Positions 25,433 to 35,695 of a stretch of 64,000 bases of DNA are shown here, piece by piece. The translations under genes were made by a program, and so were the position numbers. Source of the DNA: Suillus spraguei (taxonomy: Eukaryota > Basidiomycota > Agaricomycetes > Boletales > Suillaceae); contig JABCPU010000357.1 in NCBI GenBank assembly GCA_016800925.1, forward strand, positions 1 to 64,000, in the 5' to 3' direction. The first letter of the stretch is position 1; each line of letters begins with the position of its first letter. The notes beneath the pieces were generated by a model. The model saw nothing but the letters and a program-made list of their open reading frames with translations, ran no database searches and was not told the DNA's origin.

Positions 25433-27369
25433 ATGCCCAACCAGCATAAACCAACACGTAAGTGTGGCGCATTCGCTTCAATACCACTCCCTGACTTTGA
25501 TCTTCATCCTAGCCCCCTTAGATGAACTCGCGCCTCATATACTACGCTATTGGAAGACACGGCTCAACGACAAAGAAATCGTCCAGGCCTTACAAAAACA
25601 TTTCAATACAGAACGCTACGGTATCGGGTACGTATACGATATTTATGATTAGCTGACTTAATTGCTCATAACTATCCTAGACTCACAAAGTTTCGTCAAA
25701 TCCGTGTGGACATGGGCCTTGAACGGTCTCGCCGGCAGGGTCACACTATAGAAACAATCCACGAAGCTGTGACGGATCTTCGCAAGATGTACCCTCACGC
25801 CGGAACACGAGAGATGATCAGTCTGCTCTTTCACGAAAAGAGTATGAGTGTATCTAGGTAATTTTGTCAAGTTGATCTGTTTGTCAAAGACTGACATCGC
25901 AACCGTGACTATAATAGATCAGTCATGATGTCTTACTTCGCTGCCTATGAACCAGAACTCGTGCGACAACGTAAGGCCAGAAAATTGAAACGAAAGCGCT
26001 TCTGGGCAGCTGGCGTTAACGATCTCTTTGCCGTTGACCAGCACGACAAATGGCTCAGATTTGGGCTCGGTCTTCACACTGGAATCGAGCCGTTTTCAGG
26101 GCGGATAATGTGGATCCGAGTTTGGCATTCTAACAGAAACCCACAGTTAATCCTCAACTACTATCTCGACACAATCGCAGAACTTGGCCGTGAGTGATAT
26201 GCCATTTGTAAATACTTCACTGACGCAAGTGCTAGATATGCCGCTGATCACTCAATCCGATTTAGGGTCCGAAAATTATGGCATTGCGAACGCGCAGACG
26301 CTTCTTCGCCAGCGCTATGACCCAACCCTGCAAGGAACTCTGCAACATCGTTGGATGCGCACGAAGAAAAACGTAATGCCGGAAATCACTTGGTCACAAC
26401 TCCGGCGTAGGTTCACACCTGGCTTCGAGAATTTGCTGGACGAAGGTGTCATTGAGGGTTGGTACGACTCAGCGGATACTCTCCAAATGTACGTAGCGCT
26501 TGTCTTATGGTCCTATGCCCTTATATGTCTTGTTGTCTTCTAGGATGATTTTTCGTTGGGTTTTTATACCCTGGCTGCAGCAGGAGCTTGACGCTTATAG
26601 AGACCGAGTGAACAATTCCGCCAAGAGGCGTGACCGCAACAAGGTATCTACTTATTTCTGTCTCATTAAAATGTGTGCTTACAATCCCCCTAGGTACTCC
26701 CACACGGTGTCCCAACTCTTATCTACCATTCTCCCGAAGATTTCGGAGCATTGGATTTCAAGGTATTCATTTGCACAAGTGACCGCACACAAAGGCTTAC
26801 TTGACTATGCCAACTAGGTTTCTATAGATCGCGAGGGCATCGACTACGTTCGCAATGTCTATATCGATGCTTCCAACCCGGTATTCGACCTTGTCCCACC
26901 TATGCTTGGCAACTTTATCGAGCATTGTTATGATGCAATGGGGCGCCCTGCAGTGACTCGGTCATCAGTTTGGACTGTATATAGGAATGTGCTGTCTGCT
27001 GTACAGCTTGCAGAGAACCCACATCCCAACTTACTACTGACTCGGACGGAAAATGAAGGTGCCGCCACCGGTGCATTGACATTGATCAGTGGCCATGCCG
27101 ATTTACCTTTCAACGAGGAACCGGATGACATGTATTACATGGGTGGCGTGCGTGGAGGATTGGGCCTAGGTACGACGCAAATCTCCTTTAATCAATTATA
27201 TACTGACGAGGCCAAAGGTGATTCTCACGTCCACAACTTAAACGCTCTAGCCGAGCTGGATGAACCTGATGTTCCATTGGATGGCAGTTCTGCGGGTGTT
27301 GGACCCTTAATTGTTTGGCAATTTTCGAGTGATGAGTCAGAGAATGATGGCGCAGTGGATGAATGGTGA
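25433..27369 (+). CDS. Integrase-core (DDE) protein, probable transposase
   Basis: Exon 1 is 25433-25457 (MPNQHKPT) and exon 2 starts at 25513 (PLDELAPHILRYWKTRLNDK). An HTH-like N-terminus follows (EIVQALQKHFNTERYGIGLT, RSRRQGHTIETIHEAVTDLR). The rve-type core gives LFAVDQHDKWLRFGL (first D), MPLITQSDLGSENYGIANAQ (second D) and WMRTKKNVMPEITWSQLRRR (candidate E, 41 residues after the second D). Then come FTPGFENLLDEGVIEGWYDS, FRWVFIPWLQQELDAYRDRV, RNKVLPHGVPTLIYHSPEDF and a less conserved tail to the stop at 27367-27369. All introns have GT/AG ends and keep frame. I recall similar Agaricomycete proteins labelled integrase core domain. Its place inside matched inverted repeats suggests it is the transposase of the element. 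Confidence 0.82.
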
Positions 27370-27515
27370 TATTCGAATTGTGTTAGTGTACTTCGTGACT
27401 GGACCGTCGTTTTTCGAGGTTGAAATTATACTTCGTAGTCACTTGTTTTACTAGGTGCAAATACTGGGTTGGCTCCAAGGCGTGTCTGGAGTCCCGTCGA
27501 AACTTTTTGCCTAAT

Positions 27516-27575
27516 AAGGCAATGCACGTGAGCACGGTGCTCTGGCAAATGAGCACGGTGCTCTGGCTTTCCATA
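27516..27575 (-). repeat. Right terminal inverted repeat
   Basis: Read inward from 27575 it gives TATGGAAAGCC, A, GAGCACCGTGCTC, ATTTGCCA, then a second exact GAGCACCGTGCTC, then ACGTGCATTGCC. The palindromic motif is thus doubled here, while the left end has one good copy and one decayed copy. Confidence 0.75.
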
Positions 27576-27581
27576 GGTTAA
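27576..27581 (+). repeat. Target-site duplication GGTTAA, right copy
   Basis: Matches the six bases at 22435-22440 outside the left inverted repeat. Confidence 0.75.
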
Positions 27582-27632
27582 CAGGTACGATCAGTGACTC
27601 AAACATAATCAATTTGAGCATCTGACTTGGAT

Positions 27633-29373
27633 TCAGTGAGCTATGAGCTCTCCGACCTCGCCCACAAGCTGTCGTTGTGGTGAACCGTCTGGCTTTTTCC
27701 CAATTATACGAATTTCCATCTTTCTAGTCGCAGTTTCGTCCACAAACGTGTCTACGTTACCATCTATAAATGCCTCTGATAATTCCACAATCCTGTCCAT
27801 TACTATATGTGCAGCTCTCCGAGAAATAAGCGGAAGGAGAGGGAAATCCGAGAATGACTCATGCTGTGAACGTACTACGACGAGCGCAAGTCAGATAAGT
27901 TGATATGCACATCAGATGCGAATAAACTCACAGATGGTCAGTAATCTCCGTTTCTCAGGCTCCCAGGCTTGCACCACGTCGATCAGTCGCGCGAAATGAT
28001 CCTTCCACAGACTGAACTTCTCAGAGTTTATGACGAGCAACTGAGGCAAAGTATCGCCTGGTCCCTGAGGAGGTGGGCATGGGCCAGGGGAAGGGATCGG
28101 TTCTAGCCAAGGATCCAAGATCAAGGCTTTATGGATAGGGATGGGTGTGGAGACATCGGCAGGAGGATCCGTAGAAAGGATTGTGAACTGCACAGCTGGT
28201 ATAAGTCATTGCACATTTTGTAAATATGCCTTACTTGCAACTGTTGCACCGCCAAATGAATGTCCTGCAAGGAGGACATTTTTTTCGCATTCGACTGTCT
28301 TGCTATCGACGTCGCTTGACCACGAAGACCAGTCGATGAATTTCTCGTCTATCGACTGTAAGCCATGGTTTAAACCTTGGTATCCATCTTGAATCAATTG
28401 TTTGAAGCTACGGAATGCAAAGTATATCTCATGTCGCCTAAAATCTAGCTGTTGGCGTCGAAAATTCACCATTGTTTGTTCATCATCTGAAGGCCAACTT
28501 CGGAGAAACCACTCAGTTCAAACACTCTCGATGAAAAAAAAATATGCATACATCAAGTCCTTCTCTCTGATATAGTACAGTCCAGGATCGGTAGTCGATG
28601 ACATGAATGCGTGACCTGAGCCATCACGATGCTGAATGGCTAGAACCACTCGTCCCGAGGATGCAAGACGAGTGCACACTTGACTACAGCACAGTAATTA
28701 TTTTAATTCCGTGCTGCAGAAGATAGACACATACCTGTAAGCTGTCCGACTACCGCCCAGACCGTGAGAGAATATTACAAGAGGCCAACTTGAAGGACCA
28801 GTTTCAGATCTAGCTTGGGTATGTTCTGGAGATGCAGTGAGGGGTTGCCTCAAAAGAGGTGCATTTGGATAAACTGGGATCTAACAGTGCAGCCTGGGTT
28901 AGCCATGGTATTCAGCTCCGTGGCTAACTTTCGCACTTTTAATAAGCAACCGTAGAGATACACAATAGGCCATAAGAGCCAAGTGGAAATCCCTGGTAGA
29001 AGCGCTCGATCACACACGCGCGTACAAGAAAAGCGACAAGACCTGCCTGAATAATGAGCATACCCATGTAGAGATGCTTGCAGCGGACTAGCGGACTAGA
29101 ACTGTAAGCTTGATTTCCTAGAAGCATAAACTCCGGTACTGACCGGAGAAGCCAGTCCAGCCCTTTCTTGATATTGTTGCCCTTTATGTCCGCAGGATAA
29201 TAGGCAGTGAATACGACTTCATCGAGTTGTAAAGCAGGTTTGACTGAGGGTCCGCCGTCACGGTGACCATGTCCGTATATCTTCGCAGTACCCAGCACTT
29301 TGGTGGATACAGGAAACTTGAAGGTAGTCGCCCCTACCGGAAAACGTCTATGAGATTCTGGTAGAAAAAGCAT
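27633..29373 (-). CDS. Platelet-activating-factor acetylhydrolase-like lipase
   Basis: Family members are Ser esterases that cleave short or oxidised sn-2 acyl chains of phospholipids. The start at 29373 gives MLFLPESHRRFPVGATTFKF, then VLGTAKIYGHGHRDGG and LDEVVFTAYYPADI. WPLVIFSHGLGGSRTAYS supplies the oxyanion region and VVLAIQHRDGSG follows. The nucleophile is in VLLAGHSFGGATV. The acid is probably D in HKALILDPWLEP, and the His lies in RSQHESFSDFPLLPL. The protein ends EVGELIAH with the stop at 27633-27635. All three triad motifs are intact. Several introns of about 50 bp interrupt it. It is head-to-head with VTC1, only about 140 bp apart. Confidence 0.85.
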
Positions 29374-29510
29374 GAGTCATGCCAGGGCGCTCAGCCTTCT
29401 GCTGATCTGAGTCCGGATACAATAAATTATCCTGTTATGGTAACAAAGTTTTGAACCCCTCACACCAACCTTTGGTTTTGATCCATCACCCCAGCCACCC
29501 AATCAGCTTG

Positions 29511-30100
29511 ATGTCGACTCAGCCTCTGCTTCAGCGCACAGCTTCAAAGCGCATCGCACTCCCAGTGCGCGTAGAGCCCAAGGTTTCGTTCGCCAACGAG
29601 CGTACCTTCTTATCATGGCTCCATTTCACAGTTGTCCTCGGCGGCCTTGCAGTAGGGCTGCTAAACTTCGGTGACAAGGTGCGTTAGGTAGCTGCTTCCG
29701 GTTATCGGGCTTGTTTTAACCGTTTGTCCTGCACAGGTTGGGAGGATCAGTGCAGCAATGTTCTCTGTTGTCGGTGAGCACACAATTGCACCAGACATTT
29801 TGGCTGCATGGTTTTCATTGACTGGTTGAAGCCATGGCTGTCATGATATATGCTCTGTATATATACCACTGGAGGGCTGCTTCTATCCGCAGGGGAGGGC
29901 GCGGACCTTATGACGACCGACTTGGGCCCGTAAGTCCTCAGCAAACTTTTGTATCGTCTAGCTAATCAGTTTAAAACCAGACCATTCTATGTTCCGCACT
30001 CCTCAGTCAGTCTAGTTTTAATCCCACGAGTTTTGACATGACCTGATTCCCTGCAGTTGCTATCATCGTCAATTTCGTGTTGCGGTTCACACAGACGTAA
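29511..30100 (+). CDS. VTC1: Vacuolar transporter chaperone subunit 1
   Basis: VTC1 is the small membrane subunit of the VTC complex, which makes polyphosphate at the vacuole. The spliced protein reads [60 protein letters not shown] and [20 protein letters not shown]. It continues [20 protein letters not shown] and ends [12 protein letters not shown] at 30098-30100. Three hydrophobic spans are visible. There are four introns; the third exon joins as VV|AMAVMIY and the last as LL|IAIIVNF. Length (about 125 aa) matches the family. Confidence 0.93.
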
Positions 30101-30358
30101 AAATACGGTGCTTCTGATGGTGCTCCATATGCAGTGCTCGATCTATTGAATGAGATTCAGAGGATTTATATCAATTTTGTTCTTGTATAGCCTCTACAAA
30201 CGGACACGAATTAGTTTTATCATGTATCGACACAGCATGCACATTGTCAGCCACGCTTTTGCCTTTTACCAAGTCGCGCAGATGCTGAAGTGCCTATGGA
30301 TGACACAGACATTGATCGGCGAGACTGAGCTTGAGATTCAGATAGGCATCGACAATAT
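30101..30358. other. Convergent 3' flank of VTC1 and SWC4
   Basis: Two genes end towards each other here. Nothing else is seen. Confidence 0.4.
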
Positions 30359-32135
30359 TTAAAAAGAGCAACGAACCTGCTTGCGCCCTCGGCCGCTTCG
30401 TGTGCTCAGTATACTTTGTGCTCTACCATCGACCTCGCCCTCGGCATCGGCGTCACCATCAGCATCAACATCTGCTCCCGCACCTCCGTCAACTTCCATT
30501 GGTGTTCCTTCCTTGCCATCTTCCTCCGCACCTTCACTTGCCCTCCCGAGTCTTACTCTCAACACTCGAATATCTTGTTCTACACGATCTACGACTTTCT
30601 TCGTGTCAATCAAGGCAGTGGTCGCTTCGATCAGCGATTCCAGTCGTACACAGTTTTCGCGGGTAGGCATAACCAAGCGTGTATGATTGATGCCCAGTTC
30701 GGTAAGAGCCTGAGTGACTTTGGGTATAAGCGCTGCCTTCGGTGCGGGAAGCTTGAACGAGCGAAGGTGCACAGGGGTATGAGTGATTTTCGTTGTCGAT
30801 GACGCAGGAGGCTCGACCCTAATGATGCAATGTTGCGCATCTAAAGTCGGAGAATGAACTTCGCGCTCGGTATTTTGTATTGAAAACCGACATACCATAG
30901 GCTGCTGACTTCGCTGAATGAGCTCTCTTTGGCGGTGGAGGGCCTAGAGAAATGATGTTTGATGGTGTAGACGGTATTTCAATCTCATTTGCATTCTTCT
31001 TCCTCTTTTTCAATCCTTCCGCAGATAAAGCAGAAAGCCCGTCCTCTTCAACAACTATATCAGGTAGTCCGGAGTCGATACCAAGCAACGTGCGGAGAAG
31101 TTCATCGCGCTCTTTCTTGAACTTGCGTTCGTTTTGCTCCAACCGTTTCAGTTCGATGAACAGGGCTTCTTCTTCGGCGATTTCCTCGGGTGTACGGTCC
31201 TCGAGGCTGGCAATGTAATCTTTCCGCATTCTCTCGCGATCTGAAATGCGACAAAGTGCTATTAGATCCCTTACCACGGAATCACAAGAATAACGGACCT
31301 TTGTCAAACTGATAATTATTGAGAAGATGAGCTTTACTCGCCTCATCGCCTGCCCAAGGTCTATTCCGAATGAGTTTCCGGCAAACGCTATAGTATCGGT
31401 CCTTGAGATCCTGCTGCAAGTCAGTGCTGTGCAACTGAAAAGGCCGTTGTGCTTTACTTCAAGAGAGCGTGTGGGGCTGTCTGGTGGAGGTTCATAGCGG
31501 TCATGTACCACATACCACCGTGTATCGTACTCTCGCACGACGTTAAATAGATGATCAGTCTCATCCTTCGTCCAATCCTTATCTATAAGGAAAGTTGAAT
31601 AGTGCAGGTATATCGAAAAATGAACCTGCCTTCAAGGAAACGCGTATATTCCTCTTCTGAGTAGGTATACGATTGAGATTGCACGTTATATTGGTAAAGG
31701 GGTACTCTGCGTATTCAATTTTCAGTATTTGTATAGCGTTGATCCGATGGTACACACCTGCATCTGGATCATCAGCTGCCTTGACCCAATGTCCCAATTG
31801 CAACGAATCGGTACGTCCAGCATTCCTAAATGGTCTCCATTCCCTACATGCACCATATAAATGGGCACGTGTACGGAAGTGTAGCAGGAGACTTACCACT
31901 TCACCTTTCCGCCGGACCCAAAATTTGGCTTCTGCTTCAGACGTGGTTTAGCCAGATGAGCTACAAGAGAGGGTGCGGAGGGTCCAATGAGTGCATAGAG
32001 TTCTCGAGAAATGCCCTCAGGTTTTTTCGTAACTTGCCCTTGAGACTTTCGAGGAGCTGGTGTTGCAGATTGAGCCAGTGTTGAAGAGCTTGGTAGAGAT
32101 AAGGCACTGCGTATGTCAGACGCTGAGACTGCCAT
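30359..32135 (-). CDS. SWC4: SWR1/NuA4 subunit Swc4 (DMAP1)
   Basis: Swc4 is shared by the SWR1 H2A.Z-deposition complex and the NuA4 acetyltransferase. From 32135 the translation reads MAVSASDIRSALSLPSSSTL, then KPEGISRELYALIGPSAPSL and FGSGGKVKWEWRPFRNAGRT. The SANT-like region follows: YSEEEYTRFLE, DKDWTKDETDHLFNVVREYD, TRWYVVHDRYEPP, then FGIDLGQAMR-type intronic sequence and DRERMRKDYIASLEDRTPEE. The C-terminal YL1/DMAP-binding part has LKRLEQNERKFKKERDELLR, ELGINHTRLVMPTRENCVRL and an acidic tail ending GRKQVRCSF at 30359. Short introns separate the exons. Confidence 0.9.
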
Positions 32136-33172
32136 GATCTCACAACAGTGTGTATACTTGACGGTCTTACTGCAAGGATGGTTTTTCTATAAAAGGCAAG
32201 TAAGGCATTCTCTTACGGCACAGTAATCATGTGACCAGCCATGAGTGGTTTACTATTCTTGGATGTTTTTGTGTCCATTGAATTACATAAACGCAAACTA
32301 ACTCTTGATTTTGCGTTTGGAATGACTACCAATCCTACGTGATTCCACCGTCCATTAATGCATAATGTTCTTGACTACCAGTTTCAGCCAAGTGATAAGC
32401 GTGACAAGAATGTACTGCCAGAGATGTACAGGTTCGGAACCTGTTCGATTTCCTTTTTATTACTGGCACACTCCGAGTCATCCCTGAATGAATCCTTCAA
32501 GGTCAATCTTGAGTAGTCATAGCCAACAACAAGTTAGAAATCTGCTCTCTTGGTTGGTGTGGACTTGAAACTTGCTAATAAATGATTTATCACACCTTGA
32601 CATCGGACAGTTCATCTCAACTTTGGAAACATCGGCCAAAATTATTTTCACAACAAATGATCAGGAAAATGATGTAACCTTCCCATCTTTGGCGCTTAGC
32701 TTTCAAGTGATCCTCGGTTACAAAGTTGTAAGAGCCAAAGGAGCCTGCGTCCATTGATGAACTGGAAGAATTGAAAGTGACAGACCGAGCCATATCGTTC
32801 TGATGCATTGCTGTTTTACGCCAATGCCAAGGCAGACCAAAAAAATAAGCAGTGGGGTCAGCTCTGAACTGACATGGCAAAGCTCACTACCTGTAACTTT
32901 TCTTGCGGGAACTTCAGCTTTGACGATCACGTCCTATAGTTCGTGACTTTCTCACTTGCGGTAGAACCCTGTACAATTACTCGATTTGTATTTAAAGAGG
33001 CAACTATGATTATTATTGGCTGCCGATTTCAATATAATACATAGACTGAGTGCCCGCTCATATGATGTAGGGCTGAGATGTATCCACTCCCTGAAGGTAG
33101 CGGGAACATTCTGGAAATATACTAGGAAACAAACAACCACAGAATTGACGCTGAATAGACGGCGGACAGTGA
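32136..33172. other. Intergenic region of about 1 kb
   Basis: This is the 5' flank of SWC4 and 3' flank of the U1C gene. Short open frames (for example about 32617-32880, minus) show no known motif. No tRNA, repeat or mobile element is evident. Confidence 0.4.
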
Positions 33173-34045
33173 TTACCTGCCAGCCATCATTCTCAGTCTG
33201 TCAGGATGCATACCGCCTGGTCCCGCACTGGGATCATTTTGGTTTGGTGGGGGCGGGCTACCGCCCGGTGGCCCAAAGTTACCATGTGGGGGGAAAGGCG
33301 GCAAGCTGCCACCGGGTCCGCCACCGTTAGGACCATTTGGAGGGAATGGAGGAGTACCTATCATGTCGTTTGCTTCATTTTGATTTTCGATGACGTGAAA
33401 AGAACGACTCACCGCCCGGGAAACCGCTAGGAGGACCCATTGCTGCGGGAGGTGGCATACCATCGCTAGGAGGGAAAGGTGGTATGGCACCAGGTGGTCC
33501 CATCATGCCCGGGGGTGGGAAGGGTCCTGGAGGGAAAGGGGGACGAGCTGCAAAGAAATTTAGTTTTAGGATTGGAGACGACAATTGGATGAGATACTCA
33601 CGCGGAAATGCTCCGGGAGGACCACCGAAGCCCATGGGAGGGCCTGGAAACAGTGGCGGTGGTGCGCCTAGATGGTGAGGGCCAAACCCAAATCCTCCTG
33701 GAGGAGGGCCGCCTCCGCTCTCGTACGCCGCAGTGATCTGATCGATGATACTCTGTGCTTTATCATGGCCGAGCGCTGAAATCATGTCTCAATAACCTGT
33801 CAGTGTGCGAACACAATTCTGACTCACATGCATAGTAGTCTCGGACATTTGCTAAATGATTTCTTCCGCTGTTATGAGCTTTGCGCACTACGCGGTCTTC
33901 AGAACGGAAACCTAGTTATCAGCAATAAAGTAACTTACCTGAGGCAGAGTCATGAGTGAGAAAGACATCACAGTAGTCGCAGTAGTGTTTCTACAATGCG
34001 GTTAGCAGTTATTGCATGAGATAGAATGATACGACGTACCGGCAT
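33173..34045 (-). CDS. YHC1: U1 small nuclear ribonucleoprotein C
   Basis: U1C stabilises U1 snRNP binding at 5' splice sites. The spliced N-terminus is [20 protein letters not shown] then RKAHNSGRNHLANVRDYYAS, a U1-type C2H2 zinc finger with ligands CDYC and H-x5-H. LGHDKAQSIIDQITAAYESG follows. The rest is the Pro/Gly/Phe-rich tail usual for U1C (GGPPPGGFGFGPHHLGAPPP, later PPFPPNGPNGGGPGGSLPPF), ending HPDRLRMMAGR at 33173-33175. The first exon is only two codons (ATG CCG). The gene is head-to-head with LSM3. Confidence 0.93.
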
Positions 34046-34155
34046 GGCTAGGTCACTCACTACTGGTGTTGGCGAAAGAAGGAAACTTGGCCTGGGTACA
34101 AGCTATCTGAGTTCGAAAGACAGTTCACTGCTTACCTAATCTCACCTGTACTTCA
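34046..34155. promoter_or_regulatory. 110-bp bidirectional promoter, U1C and LSM3
   Basis: The two start codons are 110 bp apart and point away from each other, so both core promoters and 5' UTRs must fit here. Shared control of two spliceosome genes is inferred from the layout. Confidence 0.6.
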
Positions 34156-34609
34156 ATGGATCCTTCATCATCGGGCATCCAGGAGCCATTCGACCTCATT
34201 AGATTGTCCCTCAGCGAACGTGTTTTCGTGAAGTTACGGGGGGATCGCGAGTTGACTGGCGTACTTCATGTGCGTTAACTCGGTGCATTTCACCAGCTCG
34301 CACGTACTGAATTATTTTGGTTTACAGGCTTATGATGGTCATATGAACCTTATTCTAAGCGATGTTGAAGAAACTATCATGATCGTAGACCCCATTGAAG
34401 GAGGCATTGAAGGACAAGGAACCGTCAAAGTGAGTCTCAAGCTCGATGCTGAGCAACAAATCATTAGTTATGACGTTGTAGGTGGCCAAGAGAAAAATGG
34501 AGATGTTGTTCGTTCGGGGAGATGGTGTTATACTTGTACGCAAGTTTTATAAACAACTCATGACTAGTAACTGACTAGACAGCAGGTGTCGCCACCATCG
34601 CGGACTTGA
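34156..34609 (+). CDS. LSM3: U6 snRNA-associated Sm-like protein LSm3
   Basis: LSm3 is part of the LSm2-8 ring on U6 snRNA and the LSm1-7 ring in mRNA decay. The Sm fold is clear: [40 protein letters not shown] (Sm1), LSDVEETI and [19 protein letters not shown] (Sm2), with the stop at 34607-34609. Introns split the gene after LHA, after GTVK and after VIL. About 95 residues, as expected. Confidence 0.94.
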
Positions 34610-34823
34610 ATCGCTCAGGACGTCTAGGCATCATACATAGATCAGTACCTCTGCCAGTATATTTTTCGGCAGCAATTCCCTTGCACGTATCTCAAAAATT
34701 GTCGCCACATATGTCCTTGTAATCGTTGGATGGTAAGAAGTAAAAATGCATTTAATACATAGTTCTGATCGAAGAGTGTGTAATACAAGAAGCGACTCGT
34801 TCCAAGATACAACGCTCCTACAC

Positions 34824-35556
34824 TTAGGTTTCGACAATTACAAGTCCAGAGGGGTTGATTTCATTGACCTCAGTTGACACTCCTTTAGAGGTAGTATTGG
34901 TATTGGGAGAGTTAAGGTTCATGGTAGCTGGAGGCGAAGGTCCAGGCTGGTCTGCTCCAGGATCCTGATCTGAATCTGGGGCTACTGCGCCAGAAGGCCA
35001 AGTATCAGGATCTCTGAGCCAACCAGCATGGATGACTTTAATCTTGGACACGCAAGAGAATAGAAGTAAGATGGTAAAAGAGTATTTTGAGATGATGCGG
35101 AACTTACTACGAGAGTTAGGGGAAGGCTGCGTTTCAAACGACCGCCATTCATAAGACCCTTCCAGACTTTCTCAATTCCATCCTTCCAAGCTTGTTCATT
35201 ATTGACGGCACCTGGCTCGTTGAGAAGCTGCTCTAATCTCTGACGAGACGAGATGGAGGAGAGCTGTGATAGACCTTCGTGGGAGTGAGCCAAAGAGCCC
35301 GACGAGCAGCATAATGAGCTGGACCAGAAGGGGGAAATTCAGGGTTGGAGATTAAGGATGAGCTAGTTGATCTGTTTGGGGATGGCAGTGGAGTATCCTT
35401 TGGGCGAGTGCGGGAATTGAATTTTCCCGCAATTTTGAAAAAACGGGAATTGGCGGGAAGAGGCTTTGGGGGAGCTGGGCGTTGTAGGTTAGTGGTATTA
35501 GAGACAAATTTGTCTAACTTGTTGGGTATCATGAAAGAGCGACTAGGCCTAGGCAC
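34824..35556 (-). CDS. Hypothetical protein with a possible frameshift
   Basis: The gene starts MPRPSRSFMIPNKLDKFVSN at 35556 and ends NPSGLVIVET at 34824-34826. It contains PAHYAARRALWLTP, then SSRQRLEQLLNEPGAVNNEQ, AWKDGIEKVWKGLMNGGRLK and KIKVIHAGWLRDPDTWP. I do not recognise the family; the Arg/Pro-rich start could be an organelle-targeting sequence. Between ALWLTPTKV and SSISSRQRLEQLL (about 35260-35285) the frame shifts by one, and no normal-length intron there restores it. Its first exon is antisense to a long open frame that runs into GRR1. Confidence 0.55.
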
Positions 35557-35695
35557 GCAGGTAACACAAGGCTTAAAGGACTTAACTGAAATTAGTCATA
35601 ATACAATTTTAGAAATTAATTCCCATATAGCTCGTCAGCAAAGGCTGCCGGGCTCGGACTGTCTGAAACTTGCCTCCTCAATCACAAGCCCAGGT

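Larger units (their letters stand above)
22441..27575. mobile_element. Two-gene DNA transposon: alpha-kinase plus DDE integrase
   Basis: The segment is 5,135 bp. Its two ends read the same inward: TATGGAAAGCC, one base, GAGCACCGTGCTC, then a TTTGCC-type word. A 6-bp direct repeat GGTTAA flanks it. Inside are two genes pointing outwards, an alpha-type kinase (minus) and an integrase-core DDE protein (plus), separated by a repeat-rich spacer. The surrounding genes, GlnRS and PAF-acetylhydrolase, are uninterrupted. I infer a complete, perhaps young, cut-and-paste element. The 6-bp duplication and the end sequence do not let me assign a named superfamily. Alternatively, two host genes could lie by chance between decayed repeats, but the exact outer ends plus duplication argue against that. 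Confidence 0.75.

Noticed and set aside
30381..30686. Ser/Pro-rich plus-strand protein
   Set aside because: It is antisense to the acidic, Ala-rich C-terminus of SWC4; the composition reflects the complementary codons.
32420..32460. tRNA-like GGTTC and GTTCGATT words
   Set aside because: No acceptor stem, D-arm or anticodon arm can be paired around them.
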